Translations under genes and position numbers: made by a program
Assembly: GCA_036426205.1 (NCBI GenBank)
Contig: CM071570.1
Location: forward strand, 2,309,997-2,373,996
Reading direction: 5' to 3'
From: Ascaphus truei
Lineage: Eukaryota; Chordata; Amphibia; Anura; Ascaphidae
DNA: 64,000 bases
The notes under the pieces: model-generated
What the model saw: the letters and a program-made list of their open reading frames with translations, nothing else
What the model was told of the DNA's origin: nothing
Database searches by the model: none
Shown here: positions 43,545-55,405 of the stretch, piece after piece
Layout of the letters: each line of letters begins with the position of its first letter
Position numbering within the stretch: position 1 is the stretch's first letter

Positions 43545-43990
43545 TGTTTCATCTGTTGGAGGTTAGTGGCTCCTCCTTCCCAGGTTTTAAGCCCGCCCTT
43601 CCCCACTTCCCAAGTGAGTAGGTCCTTTCATTCTACTGGCTATAGATCCAATGGTGGTCTTTCTCCCTCCTAATAGAGGTAAATGAGAATTTTAATCCTA
43701 ATAGAGGTATATTAGTATTTTATCTGGTAGTGTTAGGACTTGCGAACATGTGTCTGCCTTGTCGTGGCTCGCAAGCTTACAACGCTTTGGCCAAAGGGTT
43801 AAACTAAATGACCCTTTTTCAAGAGAATATATAAGTATTTTACTGTGTATTTCTGTCATGTTGGATGTAGCATTGGGCTTCTCTGTCGTTTGTTATATAC
43901 ATATGCCAATAGCTCTCCTTTTTGACACTTATATACATATATATTTTGTGGAGGCTTAGAGATTCCCAAAAAGAGCTTGCTGGGGTTTTG
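43545..43990 (+). repeat. Dispersed repeat, family II, copy 2
   Basis: Same family and orientation as 24170-24655; includes ggtagtgttaggacttgcga, gctttggccaaagggttaaa and ctaaatgaccctt. It has a tandem aatcctaatagaggta duplication near 43675-43710. Confidence 0.6.
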
Positions 43991-44468
43991 TGTTTTGTTA
44001 AAACCAAGTATGAACATGAATTCAGTTTTATTTAGATTAATGTAAAGTGTGAACACTGTCAGGAGCTGAGAAATAAGAGATCCCGGCAGAGTTTGAATAT
44101 GAGTAATGGGAGCAACAGCAGCAAATGTGAGTAGAGACGTGTGAAACTTTCGCATGAGGTCGCAAGCTAAGCAAAATGTTCCTTTAGTCATGAAAAAAGC
44201 TGTGGCTACGTCAGAGTTCGAATGCGATACATAATTAGGAAGCAAATATGCATTGCAATTTTATTTAACATGCTAATTTGTTAAATTCTATGAAATCGCT
44301 AGATTCGCTTAATGCTGTAAGGTTTCGCTCCGGGATTTTGCTGGAACTTGTCCTTACGTGGCCCTTATGTGGCCATCTTGGTTCCTGGAAGTTGCCAAGC
44401 AAAGGTTCCTGTTTGTCTGCAGTTCCAGCTAAGTTAGGACGTGCACAAAAGGCTTTACCTCAATGAGG

Positions 44469-44635
44469 ATGGCCGTAGAGCGCGCGATTCCCGGGCAGAC
44501 AAAATTATTTGATTTTGTAGCTCGACGGCCGGGTCACGTGAGTGGTTCCGCCAATGAGGGTAAACAGCTCGTGCGACGTCACGGGCACCCCACCGACACC
44601 ATGCGCCTACTATGTCCGAAGCCTTACCTTACATC
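44469..44635. mobile_element. PIF/Harbinger-type MITE fragment
   Basis: Shares cggccgggtcacgtgagtgg, gccaatgag and a terminal ctactatgtccgaagcc with the element at 60631-60932. Only the right terminus is clear, so the left is truncated or too diverged. Confidence 0.6.
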
Positions 44636-44639
44636 TCCT

Positions 44640-45269
44640 GTCCTCTTGCCTGTGGTTTCCTTGTTGCCAACACCTGCCTGTGACCCCGACTTTGCTGTGC
44701 CAGCCTGTGACCCCGACCGTGCACCTTGACGCCAGCCTGTTACCCCGACCTTGCATCTGCCTGCATATCGATAACTCTAAACAGGACTCTGTCCCCTGGC
44801 TCTGGTTGGTGAATATATCCCTACCATAGCCCTGTCGGTCCGCTTCCTGATCTGAGTCGAGCACCGTTTTAAATGCTGGGACTATAAATAGAGAACGTTC
44901 ACAATGTTTCGCTCACTGTCTGATATGTCACTGAAAGCTTACCAATATAGAAATATTATTAGCCCTTTGAGGCTGGTCTGAGAGCAACAGGCATGTTCCA
45001 GTAATGGGAATGAATGGAAAATGACAGAACAGTACAGGGCAGACAAGGTATCACCAAGGGAAAGTTTTCAGCCTCAATCAAATGATTGATTGGTGGAAAC
45101 TAAACAATATAAGAGGTGTGTATTACAGAAAATACAGCAAATTAAATGAAAAAGAGCACGGTGTTAGGTGAAAAGCAGTTGGGGGAGAAATTAAGAAAAC
45201 AGAAATCATAAAGAAAGCAAATGAGAAGGAAGTATTGTTGGTGAAAAAAAAGAATATACAGTGAAGAAA
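44640..45269. other. Intron sequence; possible LTR relic at 44640-44870
   Basis: Degenerate repeats of cctgtgaccccgac (44679, 44704, 44737) resemble the ends of some frog Gypsy LTRs, but no LTR borders are visible. Confidence 0.3.
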
Positions 45270-45425
45270 AAAAGTTCCTGATGGGTCCCCAAAGAAGATA
45301 GGGTCCCAGAAACATCCACAAAATGGGGCACTCACTGAGGTGTACAAAAATATCAAAATACAATTTGTTGTTGTAATGAACAGTGGACAGGACATACACA
45401 ATAACACTCTCAAATACGTCGTAAG
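45270..45425 (-). mobile_element. Penelope-type 3' end fragment (inverted partner of 46600-46750)
   Basis: Its reverse complement reads gttattgtgtatgtcctgtc, ttttgatatttttgtacacc and gagtgcccc, a near match to the plus strand at 46610-46700. Confidence 0.5.
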
Positions 45426-46599
45426 AAAGTACACTGGTTAGCCGCTTGTTTTTTGACAGATCTTTAGTGGCATTCCTGATATTACAGGCATGTTCTAAAG
45501 TGCGCTTCCTGGAACATGCAGGTTCCACTACTGGCCTCAAACTATGGGGCATTGAAGAAGTGTCATTAGGCAGCAGGGGAGGTCATTAGGAATTAGAACT
45601 CCTTAGGCACGAATCAACACGGATCTTTAATTTAAACAGTGTCACACCAAGAGGCTTGAATGAGGATCGGAGCTTCTCCTATTGTATTTACTGCTCATGC
45701 ACACAATGTATATGTAGTTGTATTTTTATTTTTGGATTCGATTGGTTGATTTATAATGTTTTTCTTTTTTGTCTTCCATTTCCTATGAGATGATGTAAAC
45801 ACAGCCGGCTTATTAAAGGACAGATCGTTCCTCAGAGAACCGACGGTGTAGCACGAACACGCCTTGCTGCTTTTTGCGTGGGGTTTCTCCGCTTGCCACT
45901 GCGCAGGATCACCACGACAACGCCTTTCCTCTGGATGAGATGCCTGGGACGTGGATCGTATACAGCCAATAATACTCCCCACTGCAACCTTGCTCTTTGC
46001 ATTTACAATTAAGGATATAGTGGCACACTATGTATATCACATTGATGAACTGTTTGAGACACTTTAGAAGTATTTTGAGCCACTATGTCAGCCTGGCACT
46101 CAAATAAGGCAACTATCTTTTAATTCATGAAACGTTGAGGATTGAAGAATGACTTACAATTGTTGCCCAGCTGATACACTATTCCCATATCCTACTGTCG
46201 CGGGTACTGCTCTTTTGCAAACGGAGTGTCTTCCTATATACACCATGCTACACTATTGCACGTTTGTTGCTACATATCCAATTGCATAAGTATGTTAATG
46301 AGGGCTATATAGTCGCATTACATATTTAGCGAGTGAGCCTGGAGGACATCCACGTTTTGCTCTGCTTTTACTATTTTACCTCCAGTTAAATGTTTGAGTT
46401 GAGCTTTACCAAAATTGCTTTTTGTTTATTAGATAGAGGATTTTTGTACACCATACCCGGGTACAGCCATCCACACCTAATAAAGGGACTTCTAGTCACC
46501 CCTACTGACGTATGGATCTCTGTTGGTGATTTTTTGATCTTGCATAGGCACTTTATTATTACCAACAAGGGGCTTGAAGTCGCTGTGCGTGTTTTCCAT
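45426..46599. other. Intron sequence between two related repeat ends
   Basis: No coding match. The two flanking repeats are inverted, so the interval could be one element with inverted ends or two independent insertions. Confidence 0.35.
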
Positions 46600-46750
46600 A
46601 TTTTAGAGCGTTATTGTGTATGTCCTGTCCACTGTTCATTACAACAATAACTTGTATTTTGATATTTTTGCACACCTCTCTGTGAGTGCCCCCATATTGT
46701 GTCGTTTCTGTGACCCTATCTGCTTGGGGGATCCCATCCTCTTGCGTGAA
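46600..46750 (+). mobile_element. Penelope-type 3' end fragment
   Basis: Plus-strand copy of the sequence inverted at 45270-45425; contains ttgatatttttgcacacctc and ccctatctgcttgggggatc. Confidence 0.5.
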
Positions 46751-47131
46751 TCAGAGTTTATATTAACCAATTCCAAGTCTTTTTCAAACAAAATGACGAA
46801 TGAATGAGACAAACAATAAGTAATTAAAAGTCACGGTATATGCAAAAGTAAGAGAAACTCTGGTTGTATCAGCTAAATGAATGGGGATAATTAGAATCAG
46901 GTGTTTAAATGATTAGGTAGATTTTCAGGGTTGCGTTTAGGAGGCCCCACCCTATATAAAGATTTCTATCATTTGTTTAATCAGGTTAGCTTTATCTATT
47001 ATTAGGACGTAGATTAAGATCTAATAACATTTTAGGATTTAAATATGTGAAAATCCTAAGGGGTTCACAAACTTTTTCTCGTCACTGTAAAGGGGGGAGG
47101 GGATGAAAGAGAACAAGTAACTAAGCAGAAT
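46751..47131. other. Intron sequence, no recognised feature
   Basis: Nothing recognised. Confidence 0.3.
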
Positions 47132-47135
47132 TTAA

Positions 47136-47459
47136 AGCTGCAGTTCAAGCTCCCGTTTTTTTTTTTTTTTTACTTCAATAGTTTTGTGTGTGCAATCTCT
47201 ATTTACCTAAAGAACTGCATAGCTGCCGGTCAATTCGTTCTCCGTCTATTGATCGGCGAAGTTTGGCGACATATTTAAATATGGGGAATGTAAATGGTTG
47301 CTATAGGAACAAGCATGCTTGTTAAAATAGAATACAAGAAAATTGGTCTTTCAAAGTTGTTTTTTTTTTAAAACGGAAAATGCTAGAAGTATTTTTTCTT
47401 ACTACAGAACTGATTTATTAAAAAAAACACACATGCAGGATATTGCGTGAACTGCAGCT
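47136..47459. mobile_element. TTAA-flanked MITE with near-perfect inverted ends
   Basis: Left end agctgcagttcaagc matches the complement of the right end gcgtgaactgcagct at 14 of 15 positions. TTAA flanks both sides (47132-47135, 47460-47463). The terminal sequence ttaaagctgc is also seen at 21394. Confidence 0.82.
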
Positions 47460-47463
47460 TTAA

Positions 47464-48355
47464 AGACAGAAATCACGGGGAAGGAGAGAGGGAAAATGAG
47501 GTGTCTCGGGAGAAGAGAAGTGTTGAATATGTGATAGAGGAAAGAAAACTGGTACAAAAAGAAATACTGAAAAAAACCACCAATCCATCACGTTACCATA
47601 CAAAATGGACCAACGCTTCTCCGTCTGTGTGTGTGTGTTCCATCAGGGCGAGCATCATTTGGTGGTACAGCCAGACCACTTATCTGTGTTTTGGAGCCAA
47701 AATGAGGGTGGACATTTCACACCAGGATTCACTAAACTCCGATCAGAATTACAGCTTCATCTGGTGCTAACGACGATGGACCAGAAGAGCACTTCGCGCC
47801 GGATCGAGCTTGGATTCCCCTTATCAGAGCTTCGTAAATCACCTCATAGAATTTGGCAGTATACATGGCCCTACATAGAGTCTGACAAAATACTGTAAAG
47901 TTAAGTTGGCAGAAGCAGGATGTGAAATCACCATTAGGAACAAGAAAAAGTCAGGGAGATTAAGATGTTTGTATTTACTGTTTGTTTATGAGAAGTGCAA
48001 ATACAGTAAGTATGTTACAAGGGGATTGGGAAAGTGGTATTAAATGAAGGAAGACTGAGAACGCAATGTTTACCGTGCTTTTGTGAGAGCGGTTTGAAAT
48101 GAGTGAGAAATTAGAGAATGATGAAGATCAGTATTAATCCCTTCAGGTCTGGAAGTCCTTCAACTAATACAACACTGAAAAGGTAAAAGTTAGAGGGGAG
48201 AAAAGGAAGGAAAGAAAATGGAGCCAGGAAATGGATCTGGTTAAAGTTAGCACAGGTGGGTAGTAGATTGTATGAAGGCAATTTGAATGGGTGATGCGTG
48301 GAAACAGAATGGTACAAGATGGGAAAAGGGTGGTAAAAGAATAGAAAGCATCAGG
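47464..48355. other. Intron sequence, no recognised feature
   Basis: A purine-rich stretch precedes the 45-bp array. No exon found. Confidence 0.35.
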
Positions 48356-49672
48356 GAAACGGTGAAGAAAGAAACCCCCAATTCTCCTGCATGGAAGAAG
48401 ACAGTGAGGAAGGAAGAAACCCCCAATTCTCCTGCATGGAAGGAGACAGTGAGGAAGGAAGAACCCCCCAATTCTCCTGCATGGAAGGAGACAGTGAGGA
48501 AGGAAGAAACCCCCAATTCTCCTGCATGGAAGGAGTCAGTGAAGAAGGAAGAAACCCCCAATTCTCCTGCATGGAAGAAGACAGTGAGGAAGAAGGAAAC
48601 CCCCCATTCTCCTGCATGGAAGGAGACAGTGAGGAAGAAAGAAACCCCCAATTCTCCTGCATGGAAGAAGAAAGTGAGGAAGGAAGAAACCCCCCATTCT
48701 GCTGTATGGAAGGAGACAGTGAGGAAGGAAGAAACCCCCAATTCTCCTGCATGGAAGAAGACAGTGAGGAAGAAGGAAACCCCCCATTCTCCTGCATGGA
48801 AGGAGACAGTGAGGAAGAAAGAAACCCCCAATTCTCCTGCATGGAAGAAGACAGTGAGGAAGAAAGAAACCCCCCATTCTCCTGCATGGAAGAAGACAGT
48901 GAGGAAGAAAGATACCCACAATTCTCCTGCATGGAAGAAGACAGCGAGGAAGGAAGAAACCCACAATTCTCCTGGATGGAAGAAGACAGTGAGGAAGGAA
49001 GAACCCCCCATTCTCCTGCATGGAAGAAGACAGTGAGGAAGGAAGAAACCCACAATTCTCCTGCATGGAAGAAGACAGTGAGGAAGGAAGAAACCCACAA
49101 TTCTCCTGCATGGAAGAAGACAGTGAGGAAGAAAGAAACCCCCCATTCTCCTGCATGGAAGAAGACAGTGAGGAAGGAAGAAACCCCCAATTCTCCTGCA
49201 TGAAAGAAGACTGTGTGGAAGGAAGATACCCCCAATTCTCCTGCATGGAAGAAGACAGTGAGGAAGGAAGAAACCCCCAATTCTCCTGCCTGGAAGAAGA
49301 CAATGAGGAAAAAAGAAACCCCCCCATTCTCCTGCATGGAAGAAGACAGTGAGGAAGAAAGAGACCCCCAATTCTCATGCCTGGAAGAAGACAGTGAGGA
49401 AGGAAGAGACCCCCAATTCTCCTGCATGGAAGAAGACAGTGAGGAAGGAAGAGACCCCCAATTCTCCTGCATGGAAGAAGACAGTGAGGAAGGAAGAACC
49501 CCAATTCTCCTCTAAAGAGACAGTGAGGAAGGAAGAGACCCCCAATTCCATGCCTGGAAAGAAACATGAGGAAGGAGATACCCCCCAATTTCTCTGCATG
49601 GAAGAAGACAGTGAGGAAGGAAGAAACCCCCAATTCTCCTGCATGGAAGAAGACAGTGAGGAAGTAAGTAGC
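48356..49672. repeat. 45-bp minisatellite, about 29 copies
   Basis: The unit is atggaagaagacagtgagga, then aggaagaaacccccaattct, then cctgc. Variants swap gaaga/gagga, gaagga/gaaaga and accccc/acccac. Because 45 is divisible by 3 and the unit lacks stops in several frames, both strands carry long ORFs (for example EEDSEEGRNPQFSCM on plus, FHAGELGVSSFLTVF on minus). No splice-supported or family-supported gene was recognised. Confidence 0.95.
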
Positions 49673-50157
49673 CAATTTGGAAGGGCAGCAGAGCAACCCT
49701 GATTATCATGATAAAGGCACAAATAAAATAAGGGGTTGTAGTGGGTAAATAGTAACAGAAACCTCCACCATACAGGGTAATGACAGAATGTACTAACGAG
49801 GCATCTACACTTTACATGAATGGTCCCCAACAACAGGTCCAGTCTCTAAAATATCATACAGCATTGAAACGGCAGAGACTTTGATACTACAGTCTATGCA
49901 AATAAGCATATTCAGCACGTCACATTCTAGCACCCACGATGACATGCTATACAAGCAATGTCCCTGCAGATAGAGCTTAAGCTTTGGAGAGATTTAGGGA
50001 ATTGTGGAATGTAAGTTACAAGCTGAGTGATAAGGAAAATATTCACATTATCAGTGAGGCTGAGGCACAGATGCAATATGTGTTGTATGGAAGGGTTAGA
50101 CACGTTTAGTTAATGTGATCCTTTGTAAGTCATCTACACTCCTTTTTTTGTAGCTGC
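49673..50157. other. Intron sequence, no recognised feature
   Basis: Nothing recognised. Confidence 0.3.
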
Positions 50158-50402
50158 ATATTATTTATATTGTAACATAACCTGAATGACTAATGCAGTC
50201 ATCACTGTTCCGATAGTACCACTTAGTAATTATGGCCCTATGCCATAAGACACTTTCCTGTGCCAGAAGACATTCAATTTAACGGGCTGTAGGAAGGCGT
50301 CTTAGCCTTCATAGCACCTCTCTGTAAATATGGCCCTATCGGAACAGCGATGCCTACTGTACATAACCGATTTAAGTAGTGTTACAATATAAATAACAAG
50401 CA
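50158..50402. mobile_element. Palindromic MITE-like element
   Basis: Imperfect inverted ends: tattatttatattgtaacat faces tgttacaatataaataac. Inner arms cactgttccgatag and ctatcggaacagcg also pair, and tatggccctat occurs on both sides. No clear target duplication. Confidence 0.6.
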
Positions 50403-51067
50403 ATTCTCCAAGTCCAGTCCATGTAGGTTACGTTGGATTCCCGGGGAATACTAAGAATAACAATGTTAATCGTGTGAGGTTCATTAAGTGCTTAAAGCTT
50501 GCAGACTGTCATCAAAATATTTATTGAGACAGCTGTCTGGCCATTTCAGATACTGTACACACTTGTACATCATCTCTCTGTTCCTCTTATGCTTCATAAA
50601 GATTAAATACATACGGCACAGGACATTTTCAGACACAGTTCGCTTGCTGTCACTTTACGCTACCTCTATGAAAAATGATACTCTAAGATCTTCGTGGCAG
50701 AGAATCATTGAATCCCTATGTAATGCTGCCTTCGCTGCACAGACAAGCAAGCATAGAAAAGGCACACAACAAGTGCACCAGTGAAACTAGAACATGGATA
50801 CTCAACATATTTAGAATTGGGGAAGCATTGAAAGCTTTCCAGCAGTAAAGTGGTTAAATGATTTGGCACATTAACAAAGCAATGTTGTAGGTTGAAAGGC
50901 AAATGTGAAAGTCAATGAGAAACAAATTAATCTTTGGTGTTTGCTGTGCTAAATTGTGCATTCTGTGACTATCCAGGAACAAAGAGACATCACTTCTGAT
51001 AACGGCTTCTGAAACAACTACTACCACAAGAACACGTTCTGTATATGTGCAAGATGATGTGTGGCCT
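50403..51067. other. Intron sequence, no recognised feature
   Basis: Nothing recognised. Confidence 0.3.
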
Positions 51068-51211
51068 GAAATGCACCCAACCTGCACACACCAAGCCGCA
51101 GACAGGTAACTACTGAAATGCACTCAACCTGCACACACCAAGCAGCAGACAGGTAACTGCTGAAATGCACCCAACCTGCACACACCAAGCAGCAGACAGG
51201 TAACTGCTGAA
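51068..51211. repeat. Three tandem copies of a 47-bp unit
   Basis: The unit aaatgcacccaacctgcaca, then caccaagcagcagacaggta, then actgctg is repeated three times with a few substitutions. Confidence 0.92.
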
Positions 51212-51310
51212 ATGGACTTGCAAGGACTTGTATCAAATCTCTAACAAACGGGCACCATAGAAGCATTTTCATTTTGAACCAGTAGAGCATTGTACTTTGC
51301 TCCATGAGTG

Positions 51311-51994
51311 TGTAGCCATGTATCCTCTTGGCTACTACTCTGCCCTACCTAACACATAAGCCCTGGTACCAGCGCAGGCAGTGTTAGGGTTAAATCTATG
51401 CCCTTGCTGCTGCAGCAGTAAACAACTCCCTTGAGTGACAGAGGGGGTGGGCCTAAGACCTATGTGCTGCCCTATCGGGCTCAGACCTAGGACCTCCCCC
51501 TGGGTACAAAAGGGACTGCAGATCCAAATGTAGTGGTTTTGGAAGTGTGGAGCCAGGGCTCTGGCCACCTTCCTTCCCCTCCTGCAGGGGAGTGGGATAC
51601 TGCCCCTTACTCCACCAGGGAGTAAGGGAGCAAAGGAAAGACCTTTGGGGAATCAAGCCCTCGGGTTGATTCCGGGGACCAGAGGGAGAGAAAAGGGTGT
51701 ACATGTTGGTATTCTGTATGAAGAATAAAGAGCCATCCTTTGATTTATACTCCTGCCTGAGACTGCTGTTTATCAGGGGGAGTGCAAGAGGGTTTTCCTG
51801 CAGGAACTGCACCCGGCTCTGCTGGAGATAGAGGCACTGCACCCATAAAGAACTGGGGAGATCCCTAAAGCCTGTCCTGTCTTTCCCACTACCATCGGTG
51901 GACACTCAGCAATCCTGTAAGCCTAACAGGTGAGCAGCACAACGACACCCGGTAACAGTGAAATCTCCCACAGGGTGGGGGAGCACCTGTTACA
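51311..51994 (+). repeat. LTR-like repeat (possible solo LTR)
   Basis: Begins TGTAGCCATG and ends CCTGTTACA, with an AATAAA at about 51724. A second partial copy is at 41440-41615. No internal retroelement genes adjoin it and the flanking pentamers do not match, so solo-LTR status is tentative. Confidence 0.45.
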
Positions 51995-52075
51995 TGTGTA
52001 TGTACGGTAATATAATGAATCCAGAGGCGCTCCCTATGCCTAGAGAATGTGTACAGTAGGGTATAGTAAGGTACA

Positions 52076-52273
52076 CAGGGGGCTCAATTCCAGTCCAAAA
52101 GCCCCTGCAACAGGTCAAGTTTTCAGGATATCCCAGCTCCAGCACAGGTGGCTCAGAGGCTCTGAGCCACCTGTGCTGAAGCAGGGACTAATTGAGCCAC
52201 CTGTGCTTAAGCTGGGATATCCTGAAAACCTGACCTGTTGGGGGGAATTGAGGACTGGAGTTGTGCTCCCCTG
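52076..52273. mobile_element. Palindromic hAT-type MITE, family P, copy 3
   Basis: caggggggctcaattccagt to actggagttgtgctcccctg, with aggtaca beside both ends (52069-52075, 52274-52280), a 7-8 bp duplication. It interrupts or abuts a Penelope-type tail on its right. Confidence 0.85.
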
Positions 52274-52280
52274 AGGTACA

Positions 52281-52466
52281 GTATAATCCTGGTGCTGACT
52301 AGCCCAAGCGGAACAGCTCTCTACTCCAAATAGAGCTGGATGGAAATGTCAATAATACAAGAAAGATGGAGGCATACAGGGATAAGTGCAAATAAACTGC
52401 AACATTTACTCCATGAAAAGGCAGAACAAGTAACGTTTTGGGGGCGCAGCCCTTTCCTCAGACAAT
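52281..52466 (-). mobile_element. Penelope-type 3' tail with mutated hammerhead
   Basis: On the minus strand CTGAGGA, AAGGGCTGCGCCCCC, AAAACGTTAC (52430-52465) is followed by a tail through gcagtttatttgcacttatc. The G of the GAAA box is C here, a change at an essential core position. The tail ends near the hAT MITE. Confidence 0.6.
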
Positions 52467-53533
52467 GCCACCTGGGGCTATAATCTTCCCGCTCCAAGTG
52501 GAGGGGGCTTCCCTAAATATAAGATGTGGGGACACGTGCCCAGACCTGCGCGCCCAGAAAGCTGGCTTATTACTTCAGCAGTGAAGTATCCCAGCATTAC
52601 TAAAAGCCTCACTAAAATCCTAACGTGGGCTGTGATCATGGCAACGCAATGAAAGGGCTACTTTATCCACGGATCTGTGCCTCCTGAGCGCATGGAAAGC
52701 AGCCAGGTAGCAGATGGTTGTTGTGGACAATTGGGCCCTTTCTGCTGCAGTGTATTTAAATAAGACGCGCTCCATCCTCTTCCCTGACCACTTTCTCATG
52801 TGCTGAGAAAGTATTAAGCCACGGAGTACTGCCGGGATAAAGGTGCTCTCTCTCTCTCTTTTTTTACATTTAAAAACACAGAAAAGGGAGCTGTACGTTG
52901 CACTCTTGGCAGACTGCCCAAAAATCTATTTTAAGCCTTTGCTGGCTGTTTCATTTTATAAAGAGTGCAGCTGTCTAATCAGGAGGAAATAAGGAGGGTA
53001 TGAGGATTTTTAAGGGTTCAGCCGAGTCTAACGACGGCGTAATGTTTTGTAGCATCGAAATTATTTGCAGCTACATGTTTTCTTTAAATACATTATTGAA
53101 TTTGTCACAGATTTTCACGCTCTTCAAACTTGTGGTCTCTAGGAACCTTATCCCCCCAAAATATGTGCCACGGACATCTTCATCCTGTGGCTGGCACCGG
53201 ACAGATTTCGCACGTTGGTACAGGCATTTGGCCGTTTTGCTCCTTGTTACAAAGCCCATCAAATTAAATTCCCTTTCGATTTATGAAGCAAATTGTGCAT
53301 TATTATTAGTTCCTTGATTCTAAAGTTAAAAATATTATTTGACAATCACCCAAACTGTCCAGGATATAGACAGAGAAAGTCCCTTTTATTGACCAAAACA
53401 TTGATTTGTGGTGGTTTGGTTCTTCAGTTATTTGGTCTATCTGATAGAGTGCACCTTTTTTGCGTTATTTTTTTTTTTTACAAAATACAGACTGGCCACA
53501 AAGTCTGAAACCCATGTAGCCAAAAAAGGCAAG
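52467..53533. other. Intron sequence, no recognised feature
   Basis: A ct-run lies at 52849-52860. No exon found. Confidence 0.35.
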
Positions 53534-53536
53534 TAA

Positions 53537-53926
53537 GGCCTCGGACACGCTTACCGCTGGCGTGCTGAGGCGCGCTGAGGCTCAGGGAAAGCGGGTGCTT
53601 TCCCTGGCCTTGCGGTTGCTTACCGCAAGCGCTCTCAGCAGCAATCAGGGGGCGGGCCGGGGGCGGGCGCGTCACTGGCCGGGGGCGGGCAAGTGACGTC
53701 ACGGAGCTGGTTCGCCCTCATTGGGCGAACCGCTCACGTGACCGGCCTGTCTCGCCGGCAAGCGGGGGAATTTTAAATTCTCCCAAGACCTGCGCTTCCG
53801 CAAGCGCGCGGAAGCGCAGGTGAGCCCCTACTAAAGCTGCTCTAATTGCGGCTGTAGGGGCTCAGTGCTGAGCGGGAGCGCGCCTCAGCACGCTTCCGCC
53901 AGCAAGCACCTAACATGTCCGGGGCC
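53537..53926. mobile_element. PIF/Harbinger-type MITE, copy 1 of an abutting pair
   Basis: Inverted ends ggcctcggacacgcttaccg and the complement of aacatgtccggggcc, with TAA on both sides (53534-53536, 53927-53929), the three-base duplication of PIF/Harbinger. Inside are palindromes gcgcttccgcaagcgcgcgg and ggttcgccctcattgggcga. Confidence 0.8.
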
Positions 53927-53929
53927 TAA

Positions 53930-54320
53930 GGCACGTTCTATAGTGCCGGGCGCGTGCAGATTTTTAGTTGGCAGGGAGAGGGGGGCCGACAGACAGCGGC
54001 GAAGATGAAGAAATTCATCTTTTTGCGTCGCTGTCTGCGCTCAATGTATGTATATGTGTGTGTGTGTATGTATGCATGTGTATGTATGTATATGTGTATG
54101 TATTTGTGTCTCTAGTGTAGTAAAAATAAAAATTTTATTAATGTTTTTTTTTAATAAATAATAAATTACACATAAACACACATGCACACCCATATACATA
54201 CATACATACATAAACACACACAAACACTGTATACTCACACAGTATATACACGAACAGCATGCGGCACGTGCACGCGCTTTCGCATAGGCACGCGTGGCCG
54301 CATGCTGTATAGAACGGCCC
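53930..54320. mobile_element. PIF/Harbinger-type MITE, copy 2, sharing its TAA with copy 1
   Basis: Starts ggcacgttctatagtgccgg immediately after the TAA that ends copy 1, and ends gctgtatagaacggccc before TTA (54321-54323). The interior (54040-54235) is a tgta/taca-rich imperfect palindrome of microsatellite-like sequence. Confidence 0.68.
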
Positions 54321-54323
54321 TTA

Positions 54324-55405
54324 GAGATGGGCTTTGACAATGGGTAGCCGAAAATGCACATGCCTGTGTTGTTCACTCTGTGCAACCCACTCTAGCAGCA
54401 AATGGGTTAATGATTACAAGTAGCAAAGCAACCCTACAGATAATGGGACAGACCTGTACTGTCCAGTGCAGAGACAGCTACTGCAATCTAGTACAGTGTA
54501 AGCGATCACATTACGACAACTAAAGAAGCATTTATTTTGGACACTAGTATACAGCAATGTCCCTAACACATGCAGCTGGATTGGAGCATGTTTTATAAAC
54601 CCTGATCTCCGAGGAAGGGCGGGCAGGGTGGAATCGCAGGCTATGGACATAACATCTCGTCACACGTCCAACTTAATAAAGCCAGTTTCTCTCCTTCCTA
54701 CTAACATGCATTGAAATGTGGCTGAAAGCTCTGGATCAGCCGGCTGAGACACTGCAACTGATTAATGTTAACAAGGATGTGAGTGTCCTCTACAGTATAT
54801 AACACAGAGAATTCTTAGGTGTGTGTTTACTGCTCCAAAATGATGCAAATTGCATTTGTGACTGAATGTATCACGGTGCGTTGCCCCACTTTTGCCACGA
54901 ACCATTTGGGAAGGCGTTATCGGAGGACTTGGGGAAGGGGAGAGTCCGGGCAGGCCTATTCGGGACGTATAGTTTGTATGACATTATTGTTGACGCATAC
55001 CTTATGTGGAATGCCTGATTGATGAAATGTAAATGAAAATGTGAATTTATTTAAAAATGTGCAAGGAATATTAGTAAATAGAAATGAATAGTGTTATATT
55101 ATTTATAATAGCTGTCCTGTTACAGTTAATACGTCACGACTTCATTCTTTCCGGGGTTTGCGCCAAGACGACCGTAGCTGACTATTTTGACGCACTTTTT
55201 ATTTATTTTGTGCTGCACAAAAATATATTTGAGTACATATCATTTCCCTCCGTATGCAAAGCGCAGTCCTGTGCGCCCACACAAATAATAACGACCATTT
55301 GCGCAGATGGAGAAGTACACAGTACTTCTGCGCTTAGTACACAGGCGCACAAACAGTTTGACGTGCCAATTTTACACCAAACAAGCTGTCTGTGATTGTC
55401 TAAAA
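54324..55405. other. Intron sequence, no recognised feature
   Basis: Nothing recognised. Confidence 0.3.

Noticed and set aside
48247..49833. ORFs of 250-390 codons on both strands across the 45-bp array
   Set aside because: The unit length is divisible by three and has no stop in several frames, so long ORFs are expected by chance. No known domain.
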